Assembly: GCA_004369045.1 (NCBI GenBank)
Contig: ML213518.1
Coordinates: forward strand, 480,591-544,590
DNA length: 64,000 nucleotides
Source of the DNA: Heliocybe sulcata
Taxonomy: Eukaryota > Basidiomycota > Agaricomycetes > Gloeophyllales > Gloeophyllaceae
Direction of reading: 5' to 3'
Position 1 is the first letter of the stretch, and the number at the start of each line of letters is the position of its first letter. The notes under the pieces were generated by a model. It was given only the letters and a program-made list of their open reading frames with translations. It was not told the DNA's origin and made no database searches. The position numbers were made by a program, and so were the translations under genes. Of the stretch, positions 1 through 11,392 are shown in pieces.

Positions 1-1147
1 AATGCGAGCAGCGGGAGGGTATGGCACTGGTTTCCGACCAAGTTCGTTCATGATTGGGGCAGGGTCCAACGCTGTACGTCGCATTCTTTCTAACTTCCTC
101 TCCTTGCCCTACCTAACCGTGCATTGTATGTTAGGCTGAATACGGGGAATATGACGCTCCCCACCTCATCATGACCTACACCGCCCTCCTCTCGCTCTCC
201 ATCCTGCGCGACGACTTCTCCCGCCTTAACCGCGCCGGCCTGCTGAAGTTCTTGGAGCATTGTCAGCGTAGTGACGGCAGGTAAACATAACATTCTCTCA
301 TTCCACATATGCACGCGCTTCATCGTCTATTTACAGCTTCTGCAGCTTCCCAAACAGCACAGAATCAGACCTACGCTCCGTCTACTGCGCGTTCGCCATC
401 AGCTCCATGCTAGACGACTGGTCGGGCATCGATGTACCCCTTGCACTGAGCTTCATAAGCAGATGCCGGGTAAGACCCTCATTCACGCGCATATATGCTG
501 ACTTACCGGTACCCAGACATACGAAGGCGGCTACGGCCAGGAGCCCTACGCAGAAGCCCAAGGCGGGACGACTTACTGCGCGCTGGCCGCCATCCACCTC
601 GCAGTCTCCTCGCCCTCCAAGTCCCTCAGCACCCCGCCACTCACCCCCGCCCAGCGCCGCCAAACCATCCGCTGGCTCGTGCACAACCAGCACGCCTCGG
701 GCGGGTTCCGCGGACGCACCGAGAAGGACCCGGACGCGTGCTACTGTTTTTGGTGCGGGGCGTCGTTGCAGGTACGCCTTTCTTCTGCATATCGTGAAAG
801 GAGACAATGGGCTTATAATGTGGATTAGATCCTAGACGTCAAGGCCCTTGTTGACACTCGCCCGCTCACAGAGTTCCTCGGGAAGTGTCAGTTCAAGTTC
901 GGCGGGATCGCAAAGGCTCCAGGCGAACATTCAGGTTTGTAGCCTCGTCTTCGCGGGCTAGCCTTAGATTGACGTCGGGCACACAGATCCGTTCCACACT
1001 TACCTGTCCCTGGCCGCTCTGGGGATCTACCCGCCCGAGATCCCGGAAGAGTCCTGGCGTTTTGACACATTGGACCCCTTGTTGAATGCAAAGGAGGATA
1101 CAGCGCGGTGGGCGAGAGACAACATCCCGCTCAAGCCGAGAAGCTAG
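1..1147 (+). CDS. Geranylgeranyltransferase type I beta subunit (5' partial)
   Basis: Beta subunit of protein geranylgeranyltransferase I (Cdc43/PGGT1B family), the cytosolic zinc enzyme that prenylates CaaX-Leu proteins such as Rho GTPases together with the shared alpha subunit. Only the C-terminal part is in the window; the first exon runs in from the left edge (readable from base 2). Six exons join in frame: 2-73, 135-280, 337-469, 517-771, 829-934 and 987-1147, all with GT-AG introns. Family marks are GFRPSSF just before the first junction, APHLIMTYTALLSL, the DGSFCSFPNSTESDLRSVY block across intron 2, GGYGQEPYAEAQGGTTYCAL, and the zinc-ligand area DPDACYCFWCGASL with the late His in FHTYLSLAAL. 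MTYTALLSL and the SFC block fit GGTase I rather than farnesyltransferase beta. The stop is at 1145-1147. Confidence 0.9.
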
Positions 1148-1382
1148 AAGAAGAGCGAACACGCTCATGCATAAACGTCGGGACTCATTCGTTTCCTGGA
1201 TACCCGGTTGGTGGATACAGGTATGTGCTCACCCCTCCTGTACTGCACATAGTCGAGAGATCCGACATCTTGCGCAGATATACTTATTGATCATAGCTAT
1301 AAGACCTTGATTATGCACAGTATATGCGTGTATAATATGCGGAAAGATTACATATAGATATGCACAAATGGAGCTCGTGCTT
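1148..1382. other. Convergent 3' spacer
   Basis: AT-richer spacer between two convergent genes. It must hold both 3' ends; I see no coding signal and no distinct terminator structure. Confidence 0.5.
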
Positions 1383-3582
1383 CTACAACCCCTCGTCGTA
1401 CAGCTTCCTCGAGAGCGCCACATAAAACCGCTCCAAGTCCTCCTTCGTCTCCAACTCATTCTTCGCCGCAGGTTTCTTACTCTTCTTGCTCTGCTCCTTA
1501 GCGCTCTTCTCATCAGGGGACACTGACTTGCCCCGTGAGGCTGACGCGAGAGGGCTGATGCCCGATTTTGCAGGTGTGGGTACCTGCTCGACCAGCCAGT
1601 CGAAGACAGCGGACAGCTTCTCCGTCGAGTTCTTGAGGAAGTCGTCGTCATGCTCGCTGTCCTTGCCCTGCTCGCGCTGGGCCCTGCCCTCCTCGCCGGC
1701 CTCCACAGCCTTACTAATCGTCTCCTCCTTCTCCTTCTTTTCCGTGCGCTCCTGCTTCCCGTCCCCCTTCTCATCCTCTTTCTTCTTCTCTTCCTTCCTC
1801 CACGCTGTCACGAACCGCGTCCAGTCCGACAGACTCCACCCCTCGCCGAAGCTGTTGCCTATCCCGAACGAGACGTTTGGCAGGTCGATGTCGAGCTCCA
1901 GCCCACGGGCACCACGGATGTCCCAATGGTCGCAGCCCTCCATGATGCCCAAGAACTCACCCCACCGCGCGCTCTGCACCGTCACCAGCCCATCATTCCC
2001 CCACTCGTCCTCCCTCTCCCAGACAGGCGGCCTTCCCTCCGCTCGGATATAGTCCTCCCTCGTCCAGCCCTTCTGCGTGAGCATCTCCTCGCCCTCCTTC
2101 CGCAGCTTGGCGCGCTCGCGCTGCTCGATGCCGTCGAGCACCATTTTCGGCAGCCAGAAGGGGTGCCAGATCGCGACGCTCTGGATGCGCGCGGCAACGG
2201 AGAGGTACTTGACGTGCGGCGAGTCGGGCGTGGCAGGGTTGAAGACGTCGTTGAGGTAGGTGGACGTGAGGTTCGCGTAGGCGGGCGAGTCGACGATGGA
2301 GAGCAGGAAGGTGGTGAAGGAGGAGGGGAAGGAGGAGATGGAAAGCGGGAAGGAAGAGGGGTGCGGGGGCTTTTGGTCCGAGTCGGTGGGCGAGGAAGAT
2401 TTAGACTCGACTGTTTTAGACTCTTTAGCCTTTAACCTGTCTTTTTCCTCGCGTGCTAGTCGTCCGATGCCTATCCGTTGCTGAGAGGCATAGTTAATAG
2501 GCGTATACCGAGCGCGAGCCACCCACTGACCGTGCACCAATCCATGAACGGGCTTCCGCGATGCGGAGTCCCCACTGTGGTCAGGGACACGGGCGTATAC
2601 TCCTTCGGCTTGATGTTCGAGATCAGATGGCGGCAGTCCAGCCCACCCATAGAATGTGCCAGGAAGTTGATACCCTTGCCTGGTGCTCGCTCCTTCAGTG
2701 CCTTGTCAAGCTCCTCGGCGCGCGAGGATATGGAGCCTGTTCTACAAGCTTCATTTAGTAGTACGAGAAGATGGTAGGATTCAGGACGCACGAGGGTACA
2801 GAGGTGACGATGACTTCCGCGCCGACTTTGTTCTTTAGGATTTGGAGGACATTGGACCAGTAGTGCATTTGAAGACTTGGGAAGGAGGATGGACCTCGGA
2901 CGTCAAAACCGTAGAGACCTGACGAACATGTAGCTGCGACAAGTGTATATATCTTGTTTGAACTCACCATGGCATAGTGCTATGGGGTTGCGAGGTGTCC
3001 GAAGAGGGTCGTAAAGGACTGGGTTCTGCAGGAGCTGGTGTATTGTGTCAAGTCGCTTCGGTTGATGTCTTTCTGGAAGTTGCTCCGGTTCAGGACTTGG
3101 AGGGGAATTGTGGGTCTCAGGTCCACCTTTCTCTAGTGCAGCATCTACGGGAGGAAAGATGTGAGCAATTTTGGATAGTGCAAACACCAGGCTTCTGCGA
3201 CCGTCCACCCACGGGTTCTCGTTGCTCACTCCTGAAGAGGGGACGCAATGTGTTATTCCGACATCTACATACTCGATAGTCGAATCCCCCACATGCTCTC
3301 GGAGCGAGAAACAGAACGCGTGCAGAGGTGGGCTCACCAGCCTCGCGCAACACCTTTCGACACAAACATACCTAGTGGTCCTCCATCCTGCTCAGGTAGC
3401 GACTCAGGTTTCATACCCGCCCCGTCACCCTGCACTCTCAGCTTCAACAAGTTCCCTTCCGTCCTCGGTTTAGCATTGTGGTATAGCAGGTATTGGTTCG
3501 AGATCGACAGAGCAGAGAATACATTGACGACGCGTCGAAGTAAAACATAGACCGGTGCATACAGCGATAGCGCAGAGTTCAT
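1383..3582 (-). CDS. Tgl2-like triacylglycerol lipase (alpha/beta hydrolase)
   Basis: Lipase of the bacterial-type family to which yeast mitochondrial Tgl2 belongs; expected to hydrolyse acylglycerols. The start Met is at 3580-3582 (MNSALSLYAPVYVLLRR, a hydrophobic or basic N-terminus compatible with mitochondrial or membrane targeting). The oxyanion segment IALCHG|LYGFDVRGP is split by an intron at 2919-2967. The next junction, TSVPS|TGSISSRAEELDKAL, is across 2742-2791, followed by the nucleophile elbow FLAHSMGGLDCRHLI (Ser) and TPHRGSPFMDWC. Intron 2481-2530 then leads into QRIGIGRLAREE. The late His lies in GCDHWDIRGARG after NDGLVTVQSARWGEF. A lysine/glutamate-rich insert of roughly 60 residues sits before the C-terminal segment and is probably disordered. 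The join near 3290-3350 is less certain. No break is seen. Confidence 0.83.
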
Positions 3583-3723
3583 AGCATGCAGAGGGTGATA
3601 TCACTAGACATAGCAGAAGCAAGAGGATATAATTCTCGAGCAGAACCGACTGGCGATGCGGGATTCAAATAAATATCCAGATTAGGTATGTTCAAATCCA
3701 AATATGGATATCAGAGGCGTATG

Positions 3724-5153
3724 TCATGAATTGAATAACGCCAGGATATTTCGCCCCACATGTGCGCTAAGCTCAAATGACAGCTTCATGCCTCGGGACA
3801 ATAAACTTGGATTCAAAGAAAAATACAAAAAACAGCTTCCGGGAGCATATAAATCATGGGTTCCATTGGAGCTAAGAAGATAAAGCACAGGACATGGTCG
3901 AGGCTGGTTACTGCTAGACATGCACAAAGACAAGTACCCTTCGCCTACATCTTCATAGGACAAAGCCAGGGATAACTTTTGGATACTGAAGTCGGCGAAG
4001 TCCTCCGTTCTGATGGTTTGTCGCATCTGTGCTCCACCTAACAAGGACCAAGCATCCAGGGGCAGAACAAGACACGTAGATCGGGTGTTCCGGGCATTGC
4101 AAGCACTTGAACCGCGCCTGAAAGCCATCCGCGTCCTGCTTGATAGCCGTCACCGGATACAATTCGCAGGCCTGCGCCAACGACCCAGCAATTTGCGATG
4201 CCCGCTCCATATATTCCGAGCACGGCTCTGAGAACTGACAAATTGCATCGGCGTGTAGCAGCGGCAACAGTAGGAGGATGTAGTCGCAAGCTCTAATCGG
4301 CGAGGGTCTTTCCATGCGTGCTCGCGATCCGGGTGGTCCTCGGGCAGGGCAGAAAGCAGCTTGCACAGCTAGAGCATCACGTTCGCCCATCACTCCTTGA
4401 CGAGGCACGGCGAGCACCCATAGCCCCGTAAAAGTTCTCTTCCTGAACATGAACATCAGCAGGGTGTGCAATCACGCCTTGGAACTCGTCCATCATGCAG
4501 ACGCCTGCTGCCGATTGGAATGGCTCAGTGGGGGATTGATCGCTGAGCCAGGTTTTGTACAACTTTTTCACGAGTCTGTCTCTTGCCTCGAGCTAGGCTT
4601 ACTGCGACATCATCTTCCTGACGCTTGCTGTCGCTGTTCCATAGGGACGTTAACATGTCATCCTTGATGTAGTTCCAATCTGATAACGGGACAAGGTGAG
4701 GGAAGCTAACGAGACGAATGCTCTGACACTCACTGCGTTCAGTGAATTCCTTTGACTGGTTGACATGCTAATGCTCCTTGAACGGTTTTGGCCTCCAGTT
4801 GATTACCGTCTCGAGCTCCTCCCTGAGAACGGCATCATGCAGTCTCACCCTGATCCTACGGTTACAGAAGACGATCTTACATGGAGGAACAGCAAAAATA
4901 AGCATTGAACTCACACTTCACGACAAGCGAGAAGCTTGTCTTTCTTTGCCTTGATCTTCCTCTGTTTTTCCGTTACTCCATTACGAGCCATGCTTCGCAC
5001 TTTCGTCTGTACTAACAGGATGTCTATTAAATGGAGATTCAAACCCCCGAGGTAAGGCCTACCTGCTCTTGAAGAATATCTTTGCTGGATTCCCCTTTGA
5101 TACACTCCAGATACTCGTATCAGATATCGCGGTGGGATGAAACTTCTCGGCAA
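3724..5153 (-). pseudogene. Gene-like debris, unassigned
   Basis: No intact gene can be built here, but minus-strand pieces look coding in composition. They include a short ORF from a Met at about 4991 (MARNGVTEKQRKIKAKK) that can be spliced to a tail ending WRPKPFKEH, a block near 4680-4540 (DWNYIKDDMLTSLWNSDSKR), a block near 4480 (MMDEFQGVIAHPADVHVQEE), and a Cys-containing block near 4110 (FKCLQCPEHPIYVSC). The last two are open in overlapping frames without a clear splice path. It may be an uncharacterised many-exon gene or a decayed one; I do not recognise the family. Confidence 0.25.
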
Positions 5154-5873
5154 ACGGCCTCCGCATCACGCTTCTGACATATACATGTTTCCCTACAGCA
5201 AATAAGCTCATGGCAGATTGATAAGAAATATCTCAGCACCTTTAGACTGTATTTTATAGTTAGAAGCAGTGCTCAAGGCAAGCTGATGCATATGTGGAAT
5301 ATTTGCTTGATCCAGACGCGATCTCGTTCCTGGCTTTCTTGCGAGGCTTCGAAGGCGAAGCCTTCACCACACTCGCATATTTCCAGAGTTGCAGATTTGT
5401 CTCTTATCGTGCTCCGCCTAGAGGCGGAACGACATTCGAACGCCCGCCATGTTACACGGTGGTGGCAGCGAGAAAGAAGCTTAAGGATGTCACGGAGCGC
5501 GCGACGCGTTACGATCACATGATGTACGTACATTGACCGATAGAGCTCCCACGGCTGTCCCTCCGCCACCGCCGAGTGCACGTGGTTTACTCGTGGGGGT
5601 TGGCATACAGACGCCACAACGGCTCTGAGGTGGCGCTTCACCGTTCTGCTGCCATGGGAGCGCTATTTGATCCCACTAAAATCAGCGAAACGCTATGCTC
5701 AATACCCTGGAGCTTTGTTTGAATCCGAAATCCAATCCAGCCGTAAGGAGACCATATACAGCATAAACACGCTCACGCGCAAGCGCAATGCCCTTGCTGC
5801 ACGCGGAGTATTAAGGCCTACTTATTACAAGGGAATGCTTGTACCCGGGCACGGTAAGCCGATAGGAGCTTTC
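5154..5873. other. Intergenic, nothing supported
   Basis: Spacer upstream of the hexosaminidase gene. Only short overlapping ORFs in several frames occur here and none has recognisable protein features. It probably carries the hexosaminidase promoter. Confidence 0.4.
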
Positions 5874-5881
5874 TATAAATA
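5874..5881 (+). promoter_or_regulatory. TATA box of the hexosaminidase gene
   Basis: The sequence tataaata lies about 100 bp upstream of the first Met codons (5975/5984). Spacing and sequence fit a core promoter TATA element of a regulated secreted-enzyme gene. Confidence 0.5.
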
Positions 5882-5974
5882 GGATACACCCTTATAAGAG
5901 TCTCATTAACGAACAGGATTGTAATTTATAGTGCTTCAGCTTCCTTCTCCTACGTCCAGCTCCTCTGTCAGACC

Positions 5975-8248
5975 TTGACAATTATGATTCTTGCGCTGAA
6001 GGCGCTCATTGCTCTAGGCGCTTTGCCTGCCGCTGTTCTGTCCTTATGGCCGATACCGAAGTCTATAAATGCAGGAACGACATTTCTGACGCTGTCGCCC
6101 CAATTCTCTATCGACATCACTTTCCAGTCCCCTCCTGCTGATCTCCTGAGTGCTGTGGAAACTGCCCATTACTACCTGGCGAATGACAATTTGGAGCGCC
6201 TTGTTGTAGGTCGCGGCGCGTACGATGTACAAGATGTGCAATCCGCGAAGGCTCTCTCGTCTCTCAAATTATCTTTGGCCGAAGGAGCACAAGTCAACTC
6301 CATCTCGGCTGAGTCTGTAAAAGCTATTGGAACAAGAAGCGAGGACTATCAGCTTGATATCCCTGCTGATGGCTCTGCGGCGACTCTGACAGCCAATTCA
6401 ACTCTGGGCTTGTTCCGAGGGATGACTACGTTCAGCCAATTCTGGTATCAGTACGACGATAAAGTCTACATGGTCTCGGCACCCATTACAATTCATGACT
6501 CACCAGCTTATGTAGGCTCTTTGTCCTATCCCTCCATATTACTATCGTTTTACTGACGGGCTTATAGCCTTTCCGAGGGTTCATGCTTGATACTGCGAGA
6601 AATTAGTAAGACCTCCTTTTGTAGTTATTATACTGTCTTAACGAGATAGCACAGTTTCCCGCCTGCGGATATTATCCGCACATTGGATGCCATGAGCTGG
6701 GTGAAGGTAAGTAAGGAAAATGCAGTACTGTGCTGTATCTCAAAGTCGTGCAGTTGAATGTCTTCCACTGGCACGTCACCGACAGCCAAAGCTTCCCTCT
6801 GGAAGTCGGGGAATTCCCAGAGTTGGCACAGAAAGGCGCATACTCATCCTCGGCCGTCTACACGGCCTCAGACGTGCAGAATATCACCACTTACGCTGCA
6901 TCAGTGAGTTATTTCTGTTCCCACGTGATCAGCTCACTTGAAGGGGATATCCACAGATTGGTATCGATGTCATGCTGGTATAATATGAAATTTATTCGCA
7001 TAAGGGGACGTCCATTCACCCTTCTGGCAGGAAATCGACACACCCGGCCACACAACCTCAATCGGTGCCTCTCACCCCGAATACATCGCATGCAACCAAG
7101 CCTCCCCATGGTCCACATACGCCAATGAGCCCCCAGCAGGCCAACTCCGCTTCACCGACCCTGCCGTCGTCAACTTCACCACAAATCTCTTCAGCGCGGT
7201 CGCGAAGACTCTTCCCAGCTTGATGGTCAGCACTGGGGGCGACGAGCTGAATATCCAGTGCTACACTGACGATGCGCAAACGCAAGCGGAGTTGACGAGT
7301 TCTGGGTTGACGTTGGAGGAGGCCCTGAGCGAATTTACGCAGTCGACGCATGGGGCGTTGATCGCGGAGGGTAAGACGCCGGTCGTTTGGGAAGGTCAGT
7401 GCCATAGGTGATCTGCGGGAATGCTAGTTTTAACGAGTGCATATATTTAGAGATGGTCTTGGATCATAACGTTACACTGGCTAACGATACCATCGTCATG
7501 TCAGTTGACATATCCTGCCCTCTCCAGTGATTGCTGATGACCGTGAATGAAGGGTATGGATAAGCTCAGCGGATGCTGCAGCTGTGGCAGACAAGGGCTA
7601 TAGGCTTGTCCAGGGTCCTTCGGATTATTTCTATCTGGTACGTTCGCTTTGACCCTGCTGAGAGTAAACCCTCAACCAGAATCTGGATTAATATAGGACT
7701 GCGGTGCTGGCGAATGGATCGGAGACACACCTGAGGCGTACGTCACATTCCCTGGATATTAAGTTGGTACTCATGCCGTGTAGGATGAGCTGGTGCGATC
7801 CCTTCAAGTCCTGGCAAAAGGTACCGTGACATTTCTTGTATAAATAGAACTATAACATACCGGTTCAACTCAGGCATACACCTTCGACCCTCTCGCAAAC
7901 CTAACAGACTCCCAGAAACCCCTTGTAATCGGAGGTGAAGTCATGTTCCCTTCACTCTCTGTCCTCTCCGATTGATGAGTCGAATCTCCGCCAGGCGAGC
8001 AACTGCTGTGGACGGAACAATCGTCGCCCAATAACCTCGACTCCATCGTGTGGCCACGGGCAGCCGCCTCTGCAGAGGTATTCTGGACAGGCGCCACTGG
8101 GCCGAGCGGGGCACCGCTCAACGTTACGGAGGCTCTGCCTCGGCTACATGATGTCCGGTTTAGGATGGAGCAGAGGGGAGTAAAGGCGATTGTGCTGCAG
8201 CCGTTGTGGTGCGCGTTGAGGCCGAATGCTTGCGATGTTAACGCTTGA
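5975..8248 (+). CDS. Secreted beta-N-acetylhexosaminidase, GH20
   Basis: Exo-acting hexosaminidase that removes terminal GlcNAc/GalNAc, chiefly from chitin oligomers; expected outside the cell in chitin turnover. A signal peptide is clear (MILALKALIALGALPAAVLS; Met at 5975 or 5984), then the GH20b N-terminal domain (WPIPKSINAG...). Catalytic-domain marks in order are PFRGFMLDTARN|YFPPADIIRTLDAMSW (intron with acceptor just before TTTCCC near 6654), LNVFHWHVTDSQSFPLEV, EIDTPGHTTSIG, STGGDELNIQC (the Asp-Glu catalytic pair) and VWISSADAAAV. The end of the protein includes GGEQLLWTEQ, rebuilt across an intron near 7932-7997, then WPRAAASAEVFW and RGVKAIVLQPLWC. About ten introns of 50-70 nt join in frame. 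No inactivating change is seen. The 3' end is 178 bp from the convergent RPC9 gene. Confidence 0.92.
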
Positions 8249-8426
8249 AGGCGGGTAACGCTGCAGTACAGAGTACTGTTGTCGCTATAGTCCCTTGAGT
8301 GCTCTGAGTCAAGAGATTCCTAGTAGCGTATGATGTCTGGATCATGGCTTTTCGCGCCTGCTGCCTCAACTGCATATATTCCTGTACAGACAGACGAACC
8401 TCATGGCATTACGTGCTGAACTATCA

Positions 8427-9251
8427 TCACTCTTCCTCCATCTCTAGATCACCCTCAACACCAGCACCTGCGCCAGAATCATCCCATTCAATATAATTCG
8501 CATCTTGGATCCAAGTCTCCTCTTCATAAACCTCCGTCGTAGATCCTGTCTCCGCTGGTGGATTTGGTGGCTCTTCATTATCCACTGCAGCAGCAGACGG
8601 TTGCGTCGAAGATACAACTACCACCGCATCTGGATCTAGCGACGCGCGGACATGGGATAATACCTCTTCCATACGCTCGCCCAGTCGATCTTCTAGTTCT
8701 TCCACAATCTGTGTAGCGGTAAGCTGGTGTGAAGCAAGACGGAGAGGCAAGAGAGGGGACGGACCACGTAGAGCTCAACCGCTTCCGTCGGCGCCAGATT
8801 CACAATCTGCAGCTTCTCCGCTTTTGTGAACCCATACGGCTCGAGATCTTTCACGAGCTTTGTTATCCCAGCGTCCGATTGTGCAGATATCGGTTGGAAG
8901 TCACTCGTCAGGTACTGTATAGCCTAAGAACAGAGCTGTAGTGAGTAGATGAGTGTTTACTGAAGAAGTCACTACGACTCCCTGCTTACCTCGACTTCGA
9001 CTGTTCTCAGATTCTCACAGGTCTCGTCCTCTATCGCACTGGTACCCGTTACAGGTTTTCCTAAGGCTTCCTCCTCCTTCTTGATGCGCAGGGCCGTCTT
9101 CGTCTTCGCCAAGTGGTCGCTTTCCAGTTCACGTAGAAGAGTCAGGACTTCATAGTTGGACAACAACGCGGATCGAGGATTTATAACCTATCATGAAGCT
9201 AGCCTTCAGCATACGAACAGCCATAATCTATCAAGCAACACGGACCTCCAT
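8427..9251 (-). CDS. DNA-directed RNA polymerase III subunit RPC9
   Basis: Rpb4-like subunit of RNA polymerase III (Rpc17/CRCP family), nuclear, which pairs with the Rpb7-like subunit in the stalk used for initiation on tRNA and 5S genes. A 6-nt first exon (ATGGAG, 9246-9251) joins at phase 0 to GTTATAAATCC, giving MEVINPRSALLSNYEVLTLL, the family N-terminus. Then come ELESDHLAKTKTAL, a short insert, ENLRTVEVE, an intron, AIQYLTSDFQPISAQ, ITKLVKDLEPYGFTKAEKL and QIVNLAPTEAVELYV, another intron, then IVEELEDRLGERMEEVL. The C-terminal tail is long, acidic and low-complexity (ends MEEE), longer than in yeast or human. The tiny initiating exon makes automatic start calling error-prone. Confidence 0.87.
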
Positions 9252-9794
9252 GATTTACGTTGCGCGCAAAAGATTGATGGCTGCGTGATGACTTCCCAGA
9301 AAGAAGGCCAGATTCTAGTTTGCGCGTGTTTGGTGCGCTCTTTACAAGGGAACTGTGGCTGAGGATATTGACTGGGTTGCGGATTCCCTCCTTCCATGGA
9401 ACCTCTTTGCGAGCTACGCGACCTGCGTACTATGAGACAACAAGGGAAAGTATCATACAGCCCTTTGGCTAAGCTGAGCTAGCAATTCAAGGTAGCATAA
9501 GTAATGCAGAAGCCCGCCGTTGTAAACAGACCAGTAAGTCTTTGCTCTACCTCTGATTCTACGACCCGAGAGCTGAGCCACTGAGCTTCCCTCCTCATAG
9601 ATAGACGGTGGCACAGAATTGTGGCAAGAGAAGATGGCCCTCAGCTTACAGAATAAAATTTGTTCCTGAGATGAATCTTGCGTGGTCGCCACATGGACGC
9701 CAAGCGAACCTCGCCTCCCGGCGGCAGTGCAGCTTCAAGACTCCGAGGTTACGATGCGGGGCGATGATTTAACACTTAATTCCTCACGATCACC
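9252..9794. other. Divergent spacer, no gene seen
   Basis: About 540 bp between the divergent starts of RPC9 and the helical repeat gene. I see only short ORFs with no family features. It presumably holds two promoters. Confidence 0.5.
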
Positions 9795-11264
9795 ATGAGC
9801 GCATTCGATAAACTGAAGGAACTGAAGGAAGCTTTGGTAGGCGACGACCACAAGGAAGAGCCTGTACCCGCAGGACAGTCCAAATCACAGGATGAAGTCC
9901 GAGCGGAGATTAATCAGGAGGAACATGAGATGAAGAAAGCACAGGAGAAGGAGGGTTGGTCTGACAAGGTGGGCGGTTTGTCCTGAAGGTCGCCATATCG
10001 CGAAGAAGTAACGCATTCATTAGATTAAAGGCGTACTTGACGGTGGCGAAGCCAAGCGCAAGCGAGAGGAGGAAGAGGAGCGTCTCCGTATCGAGAAAGA
10101 GCACGCGCAGGCAAAGGAGAATGTGGAGACGGAGCGAGGTATAACTGGGAAGGTACATTGTTTAGTGAATACCGAGGCCCTGACTTACTATTATGCATAG
10201 CTCCAGGACGCGTTCGACGGAGGAAAGCATAGGAAAGAGATGGAGGAAGCGGAATTTCAACGTCTCGAAGCCGAGGCAAAGGCCGCTCAGAGAGAGCATG
10301 GTCTGGTTAATCATGTACGCATGGCCTTCTTCTTGGTCTCGGTGACAATCGTTTATTTCTGGGGCAGATCAAAGATGCTTTGGGCAGTCCAGATGAGTTA
10401 GAGGCAAAGACTATGGAGATCAACCAGAAGCACAGGGAGAAAGCAAAGCAGGAGGAGGAGGAAAGCGGGCACCATCTTACAGATAAGGTGACGCTCATCT
10501 CTCTCCAGGCTGTTGGGCGGCTGAAACTGATCGTCTTCCTTGCAGATTCAAGATACCCTGCAAAGGCTCAGCCCTAAACCTACACCGCCTCCGGAGCCGG
10601 AACACTTCAGCGACAAGGCAAGTCACCTTGCTTTCCTTGGATCTGATGCTAATCCGCTCTCAGGTCAAGAACCTATGGGAGCAGGCAACTCCCGGCGAGA
10701 AGGATCGTCAGGAGATACATGCCAAAGAGCGCGAAGAGACAGAGGAAGGTTTCAAAGCGAAGGTAGGTCGAGAAGTAATAGCGGGCAGATAATGCAGACT
10801 GAGCATCTGTAGCTTCACAGCAAATTCCATGGACAGGAACCGCCTGCGAAGAACAGAGGATGGCTCGCGGAGAAGGTATGATATGACCTTCATTACTGAG
10901 GACATAGTCATATGTAACGGTCATGATCGTGATAGCTCAACGAGATGGCTGGTGGAGGCGCTAAGAGCGAAGCGGACGAAGGTCAGTCTCTCCCTCAGTC
11001 GCGACTAGCCAATCATATTGACATTTCACCGTTGTATAGATAAACTGGACAAAAGTACGTCTACTCGATACGTTCCACGTCCCACGCATATGAAAAGCTC
11101 TTCTAGTCATCGATTTTTACCAAGAGCACATCCTGAAGCAAGGCGACCAGCACAACGAGTCCGCCATCGAACAGCTGAAGGATGAGCAAATTAGCGACGG
11201 GCTGCGCCGCGCGTACAATGCCGTTACCGGGCACGAACTGCCCGTCAAGGACAAGCCCCACTAA
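9795..11264 (+). CDS. Charged helical repeat protein built of phase-0 exon modules
   Basis: Uncharacterised, soluble, very hydrophilic protein rich in Lys/Glu, predicted helical and LEA-like in composition; no enzyme motif. It starts MSAFDKLKELKEALVGDDHK. It is a chain of modules, each starting with a short amphipathic helix (IKGVLDGG, LQDAFDGG, IKDALGSP, IQDTLQRL, VKNLWEQ, LNEMAGGG), continuing with a charged helix, and ending in a K or H residue (WSDK, ITGK, LVNH, LTDK, FSDK, FKAK, LAEK). At almost every boundary an intron falls exactly after that residue, in phase 0. One intron uses a GC donor (AAG|GCAAGT near 10619). The last exons encode DFYQEHILKQGDQHNESA and ELPVKDKPH, stop at 11262-11264. 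Function is unknown; stress or desiccation protection is only a composition-based guess. Confidence 0.72.
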
Positions 11265-11392
11265 ACCCTAGCGAAGAAGCCGACGAACTGATGCAGAGAA
11301 GGAAGCCCGCCTGGAAGAACCACAGTACTTTGTACACTACTACCAACATGAATATCGCACTCCCAGAATAAGAAGATCTACAGTTTCATCAC
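11265..11392. other. Short convergent 3' spacer
   Basis: 128 bp separates the stop codons of the helical repeat gene and the TRK transporter gene, so their transcripts probably end very close together or overlap. Confidence 0.5.

Noticed and set aside
1650-2435. Plus-strand open frame of 261 codons
   Set aside because: It is the antisense of the lipase C-terminal exon and owes its openness to the Lys/Glu-rich coding composition there.
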